Assembly (NCBI GenBank): GCA_016193395.1
Contig: JACPSH010000022.1
Coordinates: forward strand, 1-50,598
Length of the DNA stretch: 50,598 bases
Reading direction: 5' to 3'
Source: Gammaproteobacteria bacterium
Lineage (GTDB): Bacteria > Pseudomonadota > Gammaproteobacteria > Eutrophobiales > Eutrophobiaceae
Part shown: one piece after another, positions 1 through 8,456 of the stretch
How the letters are laid out: each line of letters starts with the position of its first letter
Position numbering within the stretch: the stretch's first letter is position 1
Notes under the pieces: generated by a model
What the model was told of the DNA's origin: nothing
The model's input: only the letters and a program-made list of their open reading frames with translations
The model's database searches: none
Position numbers and translations under genes: made by a program

Positions 1-2
1 TG

Positions 3-134
3 CTGGCGGCTCACCCCGAGGCCGATGTGGCGCTCGTCAGGGAACAGGTTCGCGAATTCGCGACCGCAACGAGCATGTCCGACATGCTCGAGGAATTCGA
101 CAGACTGCTTGCACGAAGGCAAGCCAGGGCCTGA
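3..134 (+). CDS. C-terminal end of an unidentified protein (5' end outside window)
   Basis: Frame 3 is open from the window edge and stops with TGA at 132-134, giving the last 43 residues of a protein. The tail is charged and probably alpha-helical (contains MSDMLEEFDRLLARRQ), with no motif I can assign. It converges on the glycogen phosphorylase remnant across a 580-base gap. The open frame is short, so this is a modest-confidence call, and no function is proposed. Confidence 0.45.
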   Translation: MAAHPEADVALVREQVREFATATSMSDMLEEFDRLLARRQARA

Positions 135-714
135 AGCTGGAGTACTGAGGGATAGGAAAATGAATCCGTCTCGAAACCGGATTGTGGTCGTGTTTTGGGG
201 GATTGTCGATCTCGGTCCAGCGTTGCCGGCGGAAATTGCCGGCTGGGAAGCGTGTGATCAGGCCCGAATGGTCGTGATTGCGCTGCCAGAGCCGGAGGCC
301 GGATCCGCGGGCGCGTGATCCGGCGGGATGCAGACGCGTGGGTAGTGCGCCGGTCGCTCAGGCGCTGTCCGGGACGGGATGGTAAGTCAGCGGGATCGTA
401 CTGCCGGTCGACCACGACTGCAGGGATGCAGGAGGTACAAGTCCAGGGATGGACGAGGTAGGGCGAAGCAGGATGCCCGAGCCGAGAGCAACGCCGGGAG
501 CAGTTGCCGAGGGCGGATCGCGGGCAGGAAGGTCCGGCATTTCGGGGTTGGAATTCCACAGGCGGAGATGTTTGAGAATCTGCCGTACTTCCCATTCTGA
601 AACAGTTCGCAACTGCAAAATCGGAGTCTGTAAGATCCATTTCTCCTGACACTGCTGTACAAGTTCATTCGGCACCACTGTGCGCTTTGATTTGGAAAAC
701 ACAATGGCCACTTC
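135..714. other. Long intergenic stretch without a recognisable gene
   Basis: About 580 bases lie between the stop of the edge gene and the stop of the glycogen phosphorylase remnant. Several frames stay open on both strands, but their translations are low-complexity Arg/Pro/Ser-rich sequence typical of chance frames in GC-rich DNA. An 8-bp stem (298-305 with 317-324) could form downstream of the edge gene, but no T-run follows it. I see no RNA gene, repeat or promoter I would defend. Confidence 0.5.
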
Positions 715-3161
715 TCAATCCAACGTAATCCTCACCGGCTTCACCTTCCAAATTTCCTCGCAGTATTCGCGGATGGAGCGGTCGGAGGAGAATTTCCCGC
801 CGCGGGCGACATTCAGAATTGACATGCGCGTCCAGCGCTCGCTGTCGCTGTAGGCGCGGGCCACCTCGTCCTGGCGCTCGACGTAGGACGGGTAATCGGC
901 GAACAGCAGGTAGTCGTCGTGGCAGAGCAGCGCATCGACGAGCGGATGGAACAAGCCCCTGTCATCCAGCGAGAAGGTGCCGTTTGCGATTAGATCGATG
1001 ACCGCCTTGAGTTGCGGGTTGCGCTCGTAGAGTTCGCGTGGACGATAACCCGCGGCGCGGGTCGCGCGCACCTCATCCTCCGTCAGCCCGAACAGGAAGA
1101 AGTTCTCCGGTCCGACGGCTTCGCGGATCTCCCCGAGGCCTCCTTGCCGGCGAGCGAGATCTGCTCGGAGACATCCGCGGCCGGGTAGATCAACTGCGAC
1201 TGCTTGACGCTGAAATTCGGCAGGAAGGCAACGCGCATGCATTGATTCACTTCCGAGTCGCCGTTCACGACGCGTGCCACCGAGTTGATGAGCTTGATGA
1301 TGCGCTTTGCCATGAAGTAGCCGGGCGCGGCCTTGCCGCCGAACAGGAACACGCGCGGCACCGTCTTCAGTTTGGGGTCGCGCTTCAGGCGCAGGTAGTG
1401 GGTGACGATGTAGAGCACGTTCAGGTGCTGGCGCTTGTACTCGTGCATGCGCTTGAACTGCATGTCGAACAACCAGTCCGGATTCACCTCGACCCCGGTT
1501 TCGGCCTTGAGGTATTCCGCCAGTCTCGCCTTGTTCGCGCGCTTGACTTCGCGCCAGCTCTTGCGGAAGGCCGCGTCCTCCGCCAGCGGCTCCAGTCTGT
1601 TCAATTCCTCGGAATGCCGGATCCAGCCCGTGCCGATGTGCTTGCTGATCAGATCGCTCAAGCTCGGGTTAGCGAGCAGCAAAAAGCGCCGCGGCGTCAC
1701 GCCGTTGGTCACGTTGCGGAAGCGCTCCGGCCAAAGCGCATGGAGGTCACACAACAAGCTGCTCTTGAGCAGCTCGCTGTGCAGCCGCGCGACGCCGTTG
1801 ATCGAGTGCGAGCCGACGCAGGCGAGATTCGCCATGCGCACGCGCTTCTGGCCGTGTTCGTCTATGAGCGACACGCGCGACACCAAGCCGTCATCGTGCG
1901 GATGGCGCTTGTGCACCTCGTCCAGGAAGCGCTGGTTGATCTCGTAGATGATCTCGAGGTGCCGCGGCAGCAGCGATTTGAACAATGGCAACGGCCAGGT
2001 CTCGAGGGCTTCCGGCATGAGCGTGTGATTGGTGTAGCCGAAAGTACGCTGCGTGATCGCCCAGGCCTCGTCCCAACCCAGCAGGTGATCGTCCACCAGC
2101 AGGCGCATCAGCTCGGCGACGGCGATCGCCGGGTGCGTGTCGTTCAACTGCACGGCGTACTTTTCGTGGAAGGTGCGGACATCCGCGCCGGGGACCTGAC
2201 GGTGAATGCGGATCATGTCCTGCAAGGAGCAGGTGCAGAACAGGTATTGCTGCGCGAGCCGCAGCGTCTTGCCCGCCGCCGGCTCGTCATTGGGGTAGAG
2301 CACCTTGGTGATGGTCTCGGAGCGGATCTTTTCGTTGACCGCGCCCCAGTAATCGCCGACGTTGAAGGCGTGAAAATCGAATGACTCCACCGCCTCCGCC
2401 GTCCACAGCCGCAGCAGGTTGGCGGTCCCCACGCCGAAGCCCAGGATCGGCGTGTCGTAGGCCACGCCCCGCACTTCGCGGTCCGGGATCCAGCGCACCC
2501 GGTAGCGGCCCTGCTCGTCTGTGTAAGCCTCCGTGCGGCCGCCCAGCTTCACGTTGAAGGCAATCGTCGGCCGCGGGATCTCCCAGGGATTGCCGAAGCG
2601 CAGCCACTTATCCGAGCGCTCGACCTGCCAGCCGTCGCGGATCTCCTGCCTGAAGATGCCGAACTCGTAGCGGATCCCGTAGCCGATGGCCGGGATCTGG
2701 AGCGTCGCCAGCGACTCCATGTAGCACGCCGCGAGCCGGCCGAGGCCGCCGTTGCCGAGACCCGGCTCCTCTTCCTCCGCGATCAGGCGATCGACATCGA
2801 GATCGAGTTCCTGCATGGCCTGGCGCACCTGCGGGGCGATCCCGAGGTTGAGCAGGTTGGCTGCCAGGTGCGGCCCGAGCATGAATTCCGCGGAGAGGTA
2901 GCAGACCGTGCGCGCGGCCCGGTTCTTGAAGGTCTGCGCGCTCTTGATCCAGTTCTTGAGCAGCCGGTCGCGGACCGTGTAGGCCAGCGCGTGGTAGTTG
3001 TCGTTGACGCCCGCGACTTCGCGGAAACGGGCCTGGATGTAATACAGGTTGTCGATGAAATCGCGCTTGATGGCCTCAACGCTGTTGCCGGTCCGGACGG
3101 ACGCGCCGTCCTGCGGCTCGACCAGTTTTGCGATGCTGCTTATCGGGGCTTCCCGGTTCAT
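715..3161 (-). pseudogene. glgP: Glycogen/maltodextrin phosphorylase, disrupted by an internal out-of-frame deletion
   Basis: Two minus-strand frames together give a GT35 alpha-glucan phosphorylase, which releases glucose-1-phosphate using a PLP cofactor. The first frame starts at 3161 (MNREAPISS) and is collinear with the family through GLGNGGLGRLAACYMESLA and [14 protein letters not shown]. The second resumes at [15 protein letters not shown] and ends at 715. The two meet near 1130-1134. Family members carry about 22 residues between these blocks, including the GNMKF segment whose lysine holds PLP. That segment is absent and the frame changes, consistent with loss of about 67 bases. As written, translation leaves frame and ends at 1083, and even a repaired frame would lack the PLP lysine. 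Phosphoglucomutase and a HicB gene lie upstream on the same strand. Confidence 0.9.
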
Positions 3162-3289
3162 CGTCGGTTCTCAGGGCCCGTGGTGCGGCGCAGTCAGCGA
3201 CTACAGTCTGCTCACGGGGTGCCGCAATTGGACGGTCATACTGCGCCGTGACGGGCGTTTCCTGCAAGATCGCGGAGGTTTCGGGGCCT

Positions 3290-3616
3290 TTATTTCGACA
3301 ATTTGTGCGCCACCAGGCGATTGAGGCTCACGCCGGACTCCGCCGCCTCTGAAGCGAGGTGACGGTGCAACTGGGGCGGAACGCGGACGATGAACTTGCC
3401 ACTGAAAGTCCGGGTGGAAAGGGCTTCGGGCACCGGCTCGCCAGCCTTGCGCATGTCCTTGAAGCATCCAGCCACGAGCTTCCGGATCCCGGCAAGGGCT
3501 TTCTCCGGCGAGGCATCGAGCCAGCTCAGCGCCGGGAACTCGGCACAAGTCCCCACGTACTCCCGATCCTCCTCGGACCACGCCACGCGATAAGAATACT
3601 GGTCAACCGTCCTCAT
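3290..3616 (-). CDS. HicB-family antitoxin-like protein, no HicA partner visible
   Basis: This 108-residue protein has the HicB architecture. An N-terminal RNase H-like fold covers about residues 9-41 (YRVAWSEEDREYVG, then CAEFPALSWLDASPEKAL). A C-terminal Arc/MetJ-type ribbon-helix-helix region covers about 68-106 (FSGKFIVRVPPQLHRHLA, GVSLNRLVAHKL). HicB proteins normally neutralise a small HicA mRNA interferase and repress their own operon. No HicA-sized frame is present: the gap to pgm is 29 bases, and the 128 bases before glgP hold nothing similar. It is therefore an orphan, either a relic or a stand-alone regulator, sitting between two glycogen-metabolism genes on the same strand. Confidence 0.8.
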   Translation of the reverse strand: MRTVDQYSYRVAWSEEDREYVGTCAEFPALSWLDASPEKALAGIRKLVAGCFKDMRKAGEPVPEALSTRTFSGKFIVRVPPQLHRHLASEAAESGVSLNRLVAHKLSK

Positions 3617-3645
3617 TCGATGACTCCATTCGCTCGATTATAGTA

Positions 3646-5307
3646 TCAATAATGGTATGGTCCGGCGGCAAGGGTCCGGCGAATAATCTCCTGGGCCTCT
3701 TCCACGATGGCCTCAAGATGGGCCTGGCCAGTGAAGCTCTCGGCATAGAGCTTGTAGATGTTCTCCGTGCCGGAAGGCCTGGCCGCGAACCAGCCGTTCT
3801 TCGTCACCACTTTCAATCCGCCGATGGGCGCGTCGTTGCCTGGGGCGCGCGTGAGCCTGGCGATGATCGTCTCACCGGCCAATTGCGTGGCCGTGACCGC
3901 CTCGGGCGAAAGCTTCGCGAACTTCTTTTTCTGTTCCGTCGTGGCCGGCGCATCGATGCGGACGTAATGAGGCGTCCCATGCCGCGCGGCCAGTTCCTGG
4001 TAATACGCGAAGGGATCCTTCCCGGTGCAGGCGGTGATCTCCGCCGCCAGGAGGCCGAGCAGCAGGCCGTCCTTGTCCGTGGTCCAGACCGTTCCATCCC
4101 GGCGCAGGAAACTCGCCCCGGCGCTCTCCTCTCCGCCGAAGCACAGCGAACCCCCCAGCAGTCCCGCCGCGAACCACTTGAATCCAACCGGTGCTTCGAA
4201 AAGCGCGCGTCCGAGGCCGGCGACCACGCGATCGATCAGGCCGCTGCTCACGAGGGTCTTGCCCACGGCAGCGGTCGCCGGCCATTGCGGACGATGGGTG
4301 AGCAGGTAGTCGATCGCCACCGCCAGGTAATGGTTGGGATTCATCAGCCCCGCGCCCGGCGTGACGATGCCGTGGCGATCGGCGTCGGGATCGTTGCCGA
4401 AGGCGATGTCGAAGCGATCCCTGAGCCCCACCAGTCCGGCCATGGCGTAAGCGCTGGAACAGTCCATCCGGATCTGTCCGTCATGGTCGAGCGTCATGAA
4501 ACGGAAGGTCGGATCAAGCGTGGAATTCACCACGCTGAGATCCAGGCCGTACTGCTCCCGCACGACCTGCCAGTATCCGGCGGCGGAGCCGCCCAACGCG
4601 TCGATCCCTACCTTCAGCCCGGCCCGGCGGATGACCTCCATGTCGATCGCATTCGCCAGATCCGTCACATAGGGCAGGACATAATCCACGTGTCGGGTGG
4701 TGGCGGCCCGGCGTGCGGCATCGAAGGAAATGCGCCGGATTTCCCGGTTGCCGGAACGCAGGAGCGTGTTCGCGCGCTCCTGGATCCAGCCTGTCTCCTC
4801 GGTATCCGCCGGCCCGCCATGGGGCGGGTTGTATTTGAAGCCGCCGTCCTGTGGCGGATTGTGCGAAGGCGTGATCACGATCCCGTCCGCAACATGCGCG
4901 GCCCGATTGCGGTTGTGCGTCAGGATGGCGTGGGAGATCACCGGCGTCGGTGTCACGCCATCATCCCGCTGGATCGCTGTGTCGACCCCATGGGCGGCCA
5001 GGACTTCCAGCGCGGTGCGCTCGGCAGGCGCCGAAACCGCGTGCGAATCCTTACCCAGGTAAAGCGGGCCGTCTGTGCCTTTTATGGAACGGTACTCGCA
5101 GATCGCCTGGGTGATCGCGAGTACGTGCGCCTCGGTGAAACTTGCTTTGAGGGGTGAGCCCCGGTGACCGCTGGTGCCGAAACTGATGCGTTGCTCGGGA
5201 TCAGCCGGGTCCGGCCGGCCATCGTAGTAGGCGCGCTCGAGCCGGCTGGCATCGATCAGCAGGTCCTCGGGCGGCGGCCTGCCGGCGAGGGGGTGAACGG
5301 TCATCAC
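3646..5307 (-). CDS. pgm: Phosphoglucomutase, alpha-D-glucose specific
   Basis: This enzyme interconverts glucose-1-phosphate and glucose-6-phosphate. The 553-residue product has the full alpha-D-phosphohexomutase signature: [10 protein letters not shown] at 41-50, the phosphoserine loop [12 protein letters not shown] with Ser148, the metal-binding loop NDPDADRHG (DPDADRHG at 306-313) and the sugar-binding loop [10 protein letters not shown] at 391-400. Length is normal for the bacterial Pgm family. Two ATGs lie in tandem at 5307 and 5304; the GGAGGAG upstream is better spaced for the second, so translation may begin at 5304. It is divergent from the STAS gene (109 bases between) and precedes hicB and glgP on the minus strand. 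It would link glycogen breakdown to the G6P dehydrogenase encoded at 22.4 kb. Confidence 0.96.
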   Translation of the reverse strand: MMTVHPLAGRPPPEDLLIDASRLERAYYDGRPDPADPEQRISFGTSGHRGSPLKASFTEAHVLAITQAICEYRSIKGTDGPLYLGKDSHAVSAPAERTALEVLAAHGVDTAIQRDDGVTPTPVISHAILTHNRNRAAHVADGIVITPSHNPPQDGGFKYNPPHGGPADTEETGWIQERANTLLRSGNREIRRISFDAARRAATTRHVDYVLPYVTDLANAIDMEVIRRAGLKVGIDALGGSAAGYWQVVREQYGLDLSVVNSTLDPTFRFMTLDHDGQIRMDCSSAYAMAGLVGLRDRFDIAFGNDPDADRHGIVTPGAGLMNPNHYLAVAIDYLLTHRPQWPATAAVGKTLVSSGLIDRVVAGLGRALFEAPVGFKWFAAGLLGGSLCFGGEESAGASFLRRDGTVWTTDKDGLLLGLLAAEITACTGKDPFAYYQELAARHGTPHYVRIDAPATTEQKKKFAKLSPEAVTATQLAGETIIARLTRAPGNDAPIGGLKVVTKNGWFAARPSGTENIYKLYAESFTGQAHLEAIVEEAQEIIRRTLAAGPYHY

Positions 5308-5416
5308 TCCTCCAGATTGGAAGCCATGGTCAGTATTTCAATGTGCGGATGTTCAGGGTAGCCGATCGCGGTTACACTTCCATCAGGCCGGAGGGGGAAT
5401 CGCGAGGGCTCCGCCG

Positions 5417-5749
5417 ATGCAATTCAAACTGCGGGCAGTGGGAAAATACACCGTCATCGACTGGACGGGCGACATGGATCTGTCCTGCACCTCGGATGCC
5501 CGCAAACAATTACTTCAATGTCAGGATGACGGGCAGCATGTGCTCGTCGACCTCACCGCCGTCTTCCACATAGACAGCTCGGGCGTCGCGGTCCTGGTCG
5601 AAGGCTACCAGATCGCGAAGGAATACGGACTCGACTTCGGCCTGGTCGGTGTCAGCCATTCGGTCATGTCGGTGCTGAAACTTGCGCATATCGATGAGAT
5701 CGTTCCCATCCATGCGTCCGCCGAGGCTCTTGTCAATTCTGAATGCTGA
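5417..5749 (+). CDS. STAS-domain protein, anti-sigma factor antagonist-like
   Basis: The 110-residue protein is a single STAS domain (SpoIIAA/RsbV-like). It begins MQFKLRAVGKYTVIDWTGD and carries the signature HIDSSGVAVLVEG, with D53-S54-S55-G56. One of those serines matches the residue phosphorylated by anti-sigma or HPK-type kinases in characterised members. These proteins act as phosphorylation-controlled binding switches. No cognate anti-sigma kinase or phosphatase lies nearby, so the partner is unknown. It leads the plus-strand group that continues with two methyltransferase-like genes and an ATP-grasp gene, with 47 bases to the next start. It may be a separate gene that merely precedes that group. 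Confidence 0.85.
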   Translation: MQFKLRAVGKYTVIDWTGDMDLSCTSDARKQLLQCQDDGQHVLVDLTAVFHIDSSGVAVLVEGYQIAKEYGLDFGLVGVSHSVMSVLKLAHIDEIVPIHASAEALVNSEC

Positions 5750-5796
5750 GAGGTTTGGTGCGCGAGGCGATTCTGTCCGGCCGTTGCGCCAGTCTA

Positions 5797-6609
5797 ATGA
5801 GCAAGAACTTCGATCCCCACGCCCGGATCTACGATGCCACCCGGACGTTCTCGCCAGGTTCCCAAAAGGTCATCGTTGACTCGATTGTGCGCTCCGTGTG
5901 CGCGACACGCGGGTCGCGCTTCCTGGAACTCGGCGTCGGCACCGGCCGGTTCGCGCTTCCCATCGTCCGCCGCGGTTACCGCCTTACAGGCATCGATATC
6001 TCCGAAAACATGTTGCGCAACTTCCGCGGCAAGTTGCGGCATTCCGGCCTGGCAGCCAGGCTGCTGAAAGCAGATGCCGGCAGCCTGCCGTTTGCGGACG
6101 GCGTGTTTGACGTCGTCATGGCCATGCTGGTGCTGCACTGGATGCCGGATTTCCGAAAGACACTGTCCGAGACCAGGCGGGTCCTGCGTGGAGACGGCTG
6201 CCTGGTCTTCTATAATGGGCGGCCGCGATCCGCCAACATCAACGAATTGAACGATGAAGACGGGCTCACGGAAGTGGACATTGCCTGGCAGCGCATCCTC
6301 AATGCCTACCGTGGAGATCGGCCGGCAGAGGTCGCCTCCGAGACTGACATTCTTGAAGCATTGCATCAAATGGGCGCGAAAATCGAGACAAAGGAAGTCG
6401 GAAAATGGGTCCGCAAGATCACGCCGCGCGAAACCATTGCCCGGCTCAAGACCAGGAGTTTCAGCGAAGATCGCGACCTGCCCCGCGATGATTTCATCCG
6501 GCTCGTGTCCCAGCTCGAAAAGTGGTGCCGGGAACGATTCGAGTCGATGGAGGTCGTTCTGCACCGAAGGCGCAAGTTCAGATATCACGTGATTCGATTC
6601 GCGCGATGA
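5797..6609 (+). CDS. Class I SAM-dependent methyltransferase
   Basis: This 270-residue protein has a Rossmann-fold methyltransferase core: motif I LELGVGTG at 43-50, the acidic end of strand 2 in GIDIS at 65-69, and the post-I/II segment DAGSLPFADGVFDVV at about 93-107, followed by VLHWMPDFRKTL. This is the Methyltransf_11/UbiE-like pattern; the substrate cannot be told from sequence. I chose the ATG at 5797 (MSKNFDPHARIYDA) because homology-like sequence begins there. An ATG at 5743 would overlap the STAS stop and add an unconvincing leader. The C-terminal 90 residues are basic and unusual for the core fold. Its stop overlaps the next start (ATGA at 6606-6609), implying translational coupling. 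Confidence 0.88.
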   Translation: MSKNFDPHARIYDATRTFSPGSQKVIVDSIVRSVCATRGSRFLELGVGTGRFALPIVRRGYRLTGIDISENMLRNFRGKLRHSGLAARLLKADAGSLPFADGVFDVVMAMLVLHWMPDFRKTLSETRRVLRGDGCLVFYNGRPRSANINELNDEDGLTEVDIAWQRILNAYRGDRPAEVASETDILEALHQMGAKIETKEVGKWVRKITPRETIARLKTRSFSEDRDLPRDDFIRLVSQLEKWCRERFESMEVVLHRRRKFRYHVIRFAR

Positions 6610-7508
6610 AGTGGTCCGGCTCTGAATCCGGGGACTTCGACGAGGCCGCGGTAGCCGGCATTCTTCGGACCTTCAGTTTCCTGACGCCGCCGATCCGCCC
6701 ATCCGGCGCCGTCATCGCCGAATTCCGGAGGCATTTCGAAGCGGCGGCGGGCAGACCGACCCTGATTTACGGGGCGACGCCTGAACTGGTGGACCTGGCG
6801 AACGATCTGGGCTGCCCGCAGGTCGTCTCCCTGGACTGGAACGCCGACACCTTCGAGGCGATGCGGCGGATCGCGCGGACCGACTGGAGCGGCGTCATCT
6901 TCCGGCACGGCAACTGGACCATTCCCGAGCCTGAGTTCAGAGGCAGGTTCGGCTGCGTGGCCTGCGACGGCGGGCCGCTGTTCCTGCGCTACCCGGACCA
7001 GTGGCGCACCGCCTCGGAAGCGGCATACGGATACCTGGACCCCGGAGGACGCTGGGTCAGCCGGGCCGTCGACTGGCCGGCTGAAGACCCGCCATTCGAT
7101 GCCTGCCTGCGCAGATACGTGGATGAATTCCTGGCGAAGCAAGCGCGCCTGGATGCAGAGGGCCGGCTCGCCGCCTTCAAATCGCTGACCGTGGAGATCC
7201 GGGTGCGCTCGTTCCAGCGCGTGGTCGGTGAAAACTTCTCGATCGATCAGCGGAAACTGGCGCGGCGCAACGATGAGGCCGCGCGCATCCTGTTCGCGGA
7301 ATTCCCCGAGCCCCGGCTGCGCGAGATCGCGGAAATGAACCTGCTGCGGCTCGCGCGGCCCGACCCGCAGCAATCCGAGCTGGTCAGCATAGTCCCTCCG
7401 GGGGCGGCTCGCCGGACGCTCGAGGACATCGGCTTCGTCACCGAAGTGACGGATCTCAAAGCGGCCGTTCCGGCATGCGACTACGTGCTTGCCGGCATCA
7501 GGAGCTGA
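6606..7508 (+). CDS. Divergent methyltransferase-like protein of unknown substrate
   Basis: The 300-residue product starts at the ATG overlapping the previous stop. It resembles a class I methyltransferase fold with weakened motifs: LIYGATPEL (53-61) at the motif I position, VSLDWN (74-79) at the strand-2 acidic position, and GCVACDGGPLF (from 116) where motif IV would sit. The glycine-rich loop has only part of the GxGxG pattern, so SAM binding is plausible but unproven. The remainder (about 130-300) matches no family I recognise. Coupling to the upstream methyltransferase suggests the two act together, perhaps as an unequal pair on one substrate. Confidence 0.7.
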   Translation: MKWSGSESGDFDEAAVAGILRTFSFLTPPIRPSGAVIAEFRRHFEAAAGRPTLIYGATPELVDLANDLGCPQVVSLDWNADTFEAMRRIARTDWSGVIFRHGNWTIPEPEFRGRFGCVACDGGPLFLRYPDQWRTASEAAYGYLDPGGRWVSRAVDWPAEDPPFDACLRRYVDEFLAKQARLDAEGRLAAFKSLTVEIRVRSFQRVVGENFSIDQRKLARRNDEAARILFAEFPEPRLREIAEMNLLRLARPDPQQSELVSIVPPGAARRTLEDIGFVTEVTDLKAAVPACDYVLAGIRS

Positions 7509-7515
7509 AACGGAT

Positions 7516-8424
7516 ATGCAGGAACCCCACATTCCGCAACCGACGCCGCGCGGCCGCAAGTCCGCGGTTCGTCGCCCGCCGCAGCGGCGCCGGCAGGCCG
7601 CCGCCAAGCCCGGAACAAAGAAGCGCATCGTCATCCTGGTGCACGAAAACTCCAAGCCCCAGCACCGCGGGCTGTATTTCATCGCTCAGTTGGCGATGCT
7701 CTGGGCAAGACGGAGCCTTGAGATCCGGGTCATGCGGGGGCCCGTCCGCCGCGTGCCCGGAGACGTCCTCTTCGTGCACGTCGATCTTTCCCGTGTCCCG
7801 GAGCCGTACCTGGCCGTCGCGGCCCACTACCCTGCCTCAGTCAACGGCCGCGTGAGGGATATCCGCAAATCGGTGATCAGCCGCCACCTGGTTGGACGCG
7901 ACAGCGACTGGGACGGCCCGGTGATCGTGAAGACGGACCTGAACTGCGCCGGTTTGCCGGAGAATCGGTACACGGGCACCCGCGGTCCCGGTCTTCCCTG
8001 GAAGTTGAGAACCTCGAACGACTATCCGATCTTTGCCCATCGCTCGGAAGTTCCGCTCAAACTACTGCGGAATCCCGGCCTGGTTGTGGAGAAGTTCCTG
8101 CCGGAAAGGGCGGGCGAAAGCTACTGCCTCCGAAGCTACAATTTCCTCGGCGACGTCGAGGATTGCTTCCTCGTGTACAGCGAGAAGCCGGTCGTGAACA
8201 TGGCCTCCATAACGCGGATGGAAAAAACAGACGTGCACCCGGAGATCCGCAGACTGCGCGAGGAACTCGGGTTCGACTACGGCAAGTTCGACTACGTCGT
8301 CCATGACGGCAAGGCGATCCTCCTCGATGCCAACAAGACCCCCGGACCGCTGCCGATCTCCGATAGAAGTCAGATGGAGATGCTGCGCCGGCGCGCGGAC
8401 GGCATTCGTTCGTTTCTGCGCTGA
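7516..8424 (+). CDS. ATP-grasp superfamily protein with a basic N-terminal extension
   Basis: The 302-residue protein has ATP-grasp features: the nucleotide-binding lysine region GPVIVKTDLNCAG (K139), the hinge GLVVEKFLPE (about 188-197), and the metal-binding C-terminal block FDYGKFDYVVHDGKAILLD with DANKTPG (271-277). ATP-grasp enzymes usually join a carboxylate to an amine or thiol through an acyl phosphate. Residues 1-35 are rich in Arg, Lys, Pro and Gln and are probably disordered or nucleic-acid/surface binding. The ATG at 7516 lies 7 bases after the upstream stop; an in-frame ATG at 7489 would overlap that gene by 20 bases. The gene ends the group and converges on gspF. Substrate unknown. 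Confidence 0.8.
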   Translation: MQEPHIPQPTPRGRKSAVRRPPQRRRQAAAKPGTKKRIVILVHENSKPQHRGLYFIAQLAMLWARRSLEIRVMRGPVRRVPGDVLFVHVDLSRVPEPYLAVAAHYPASVNGRVRDIRKSVISRHLVGRDSDWDGPVIVKTDLNCAGLPENRYTGTRGPGLPWKLRTSNDYPIFAHRSEVPLKLLRNPGLVVEKFLPERAGESYCLRSYNFLGDVEDCFLVYSEKPVVNMASITRMEKTDVHPEIRRLREELGFDYGKFDYVVHDGKAILLDANKTPGPLPISDRSQMEMLRRRADGIRSFLR

Positions 8425-8456
8425 TCCGGGAGCAGTTATCGATCCGATCGAGAAAT

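Noticed and set aside
298-324. Hairpin downstream of the edge gene as a rho-independent terminator
   Set aside because: The 8-bp stem has an 11-base loop and is not followed by a T-run.
11-652. 213-codon minus-strand frame in the first intergenic region
   Set aside because: Ser/Pro/Arg-rich chance translation that would also read antisense through the edge gene; no start signal or motif.
1038-2384. Long plus-strand open frame (448 codons) opposite glycogen phosphorylase
   Set aside because: Its translation is a His/Val/Arg/Asp-rich antisense shadow of the glgP frame with no motif; the opposite strand carries clear family sequence.
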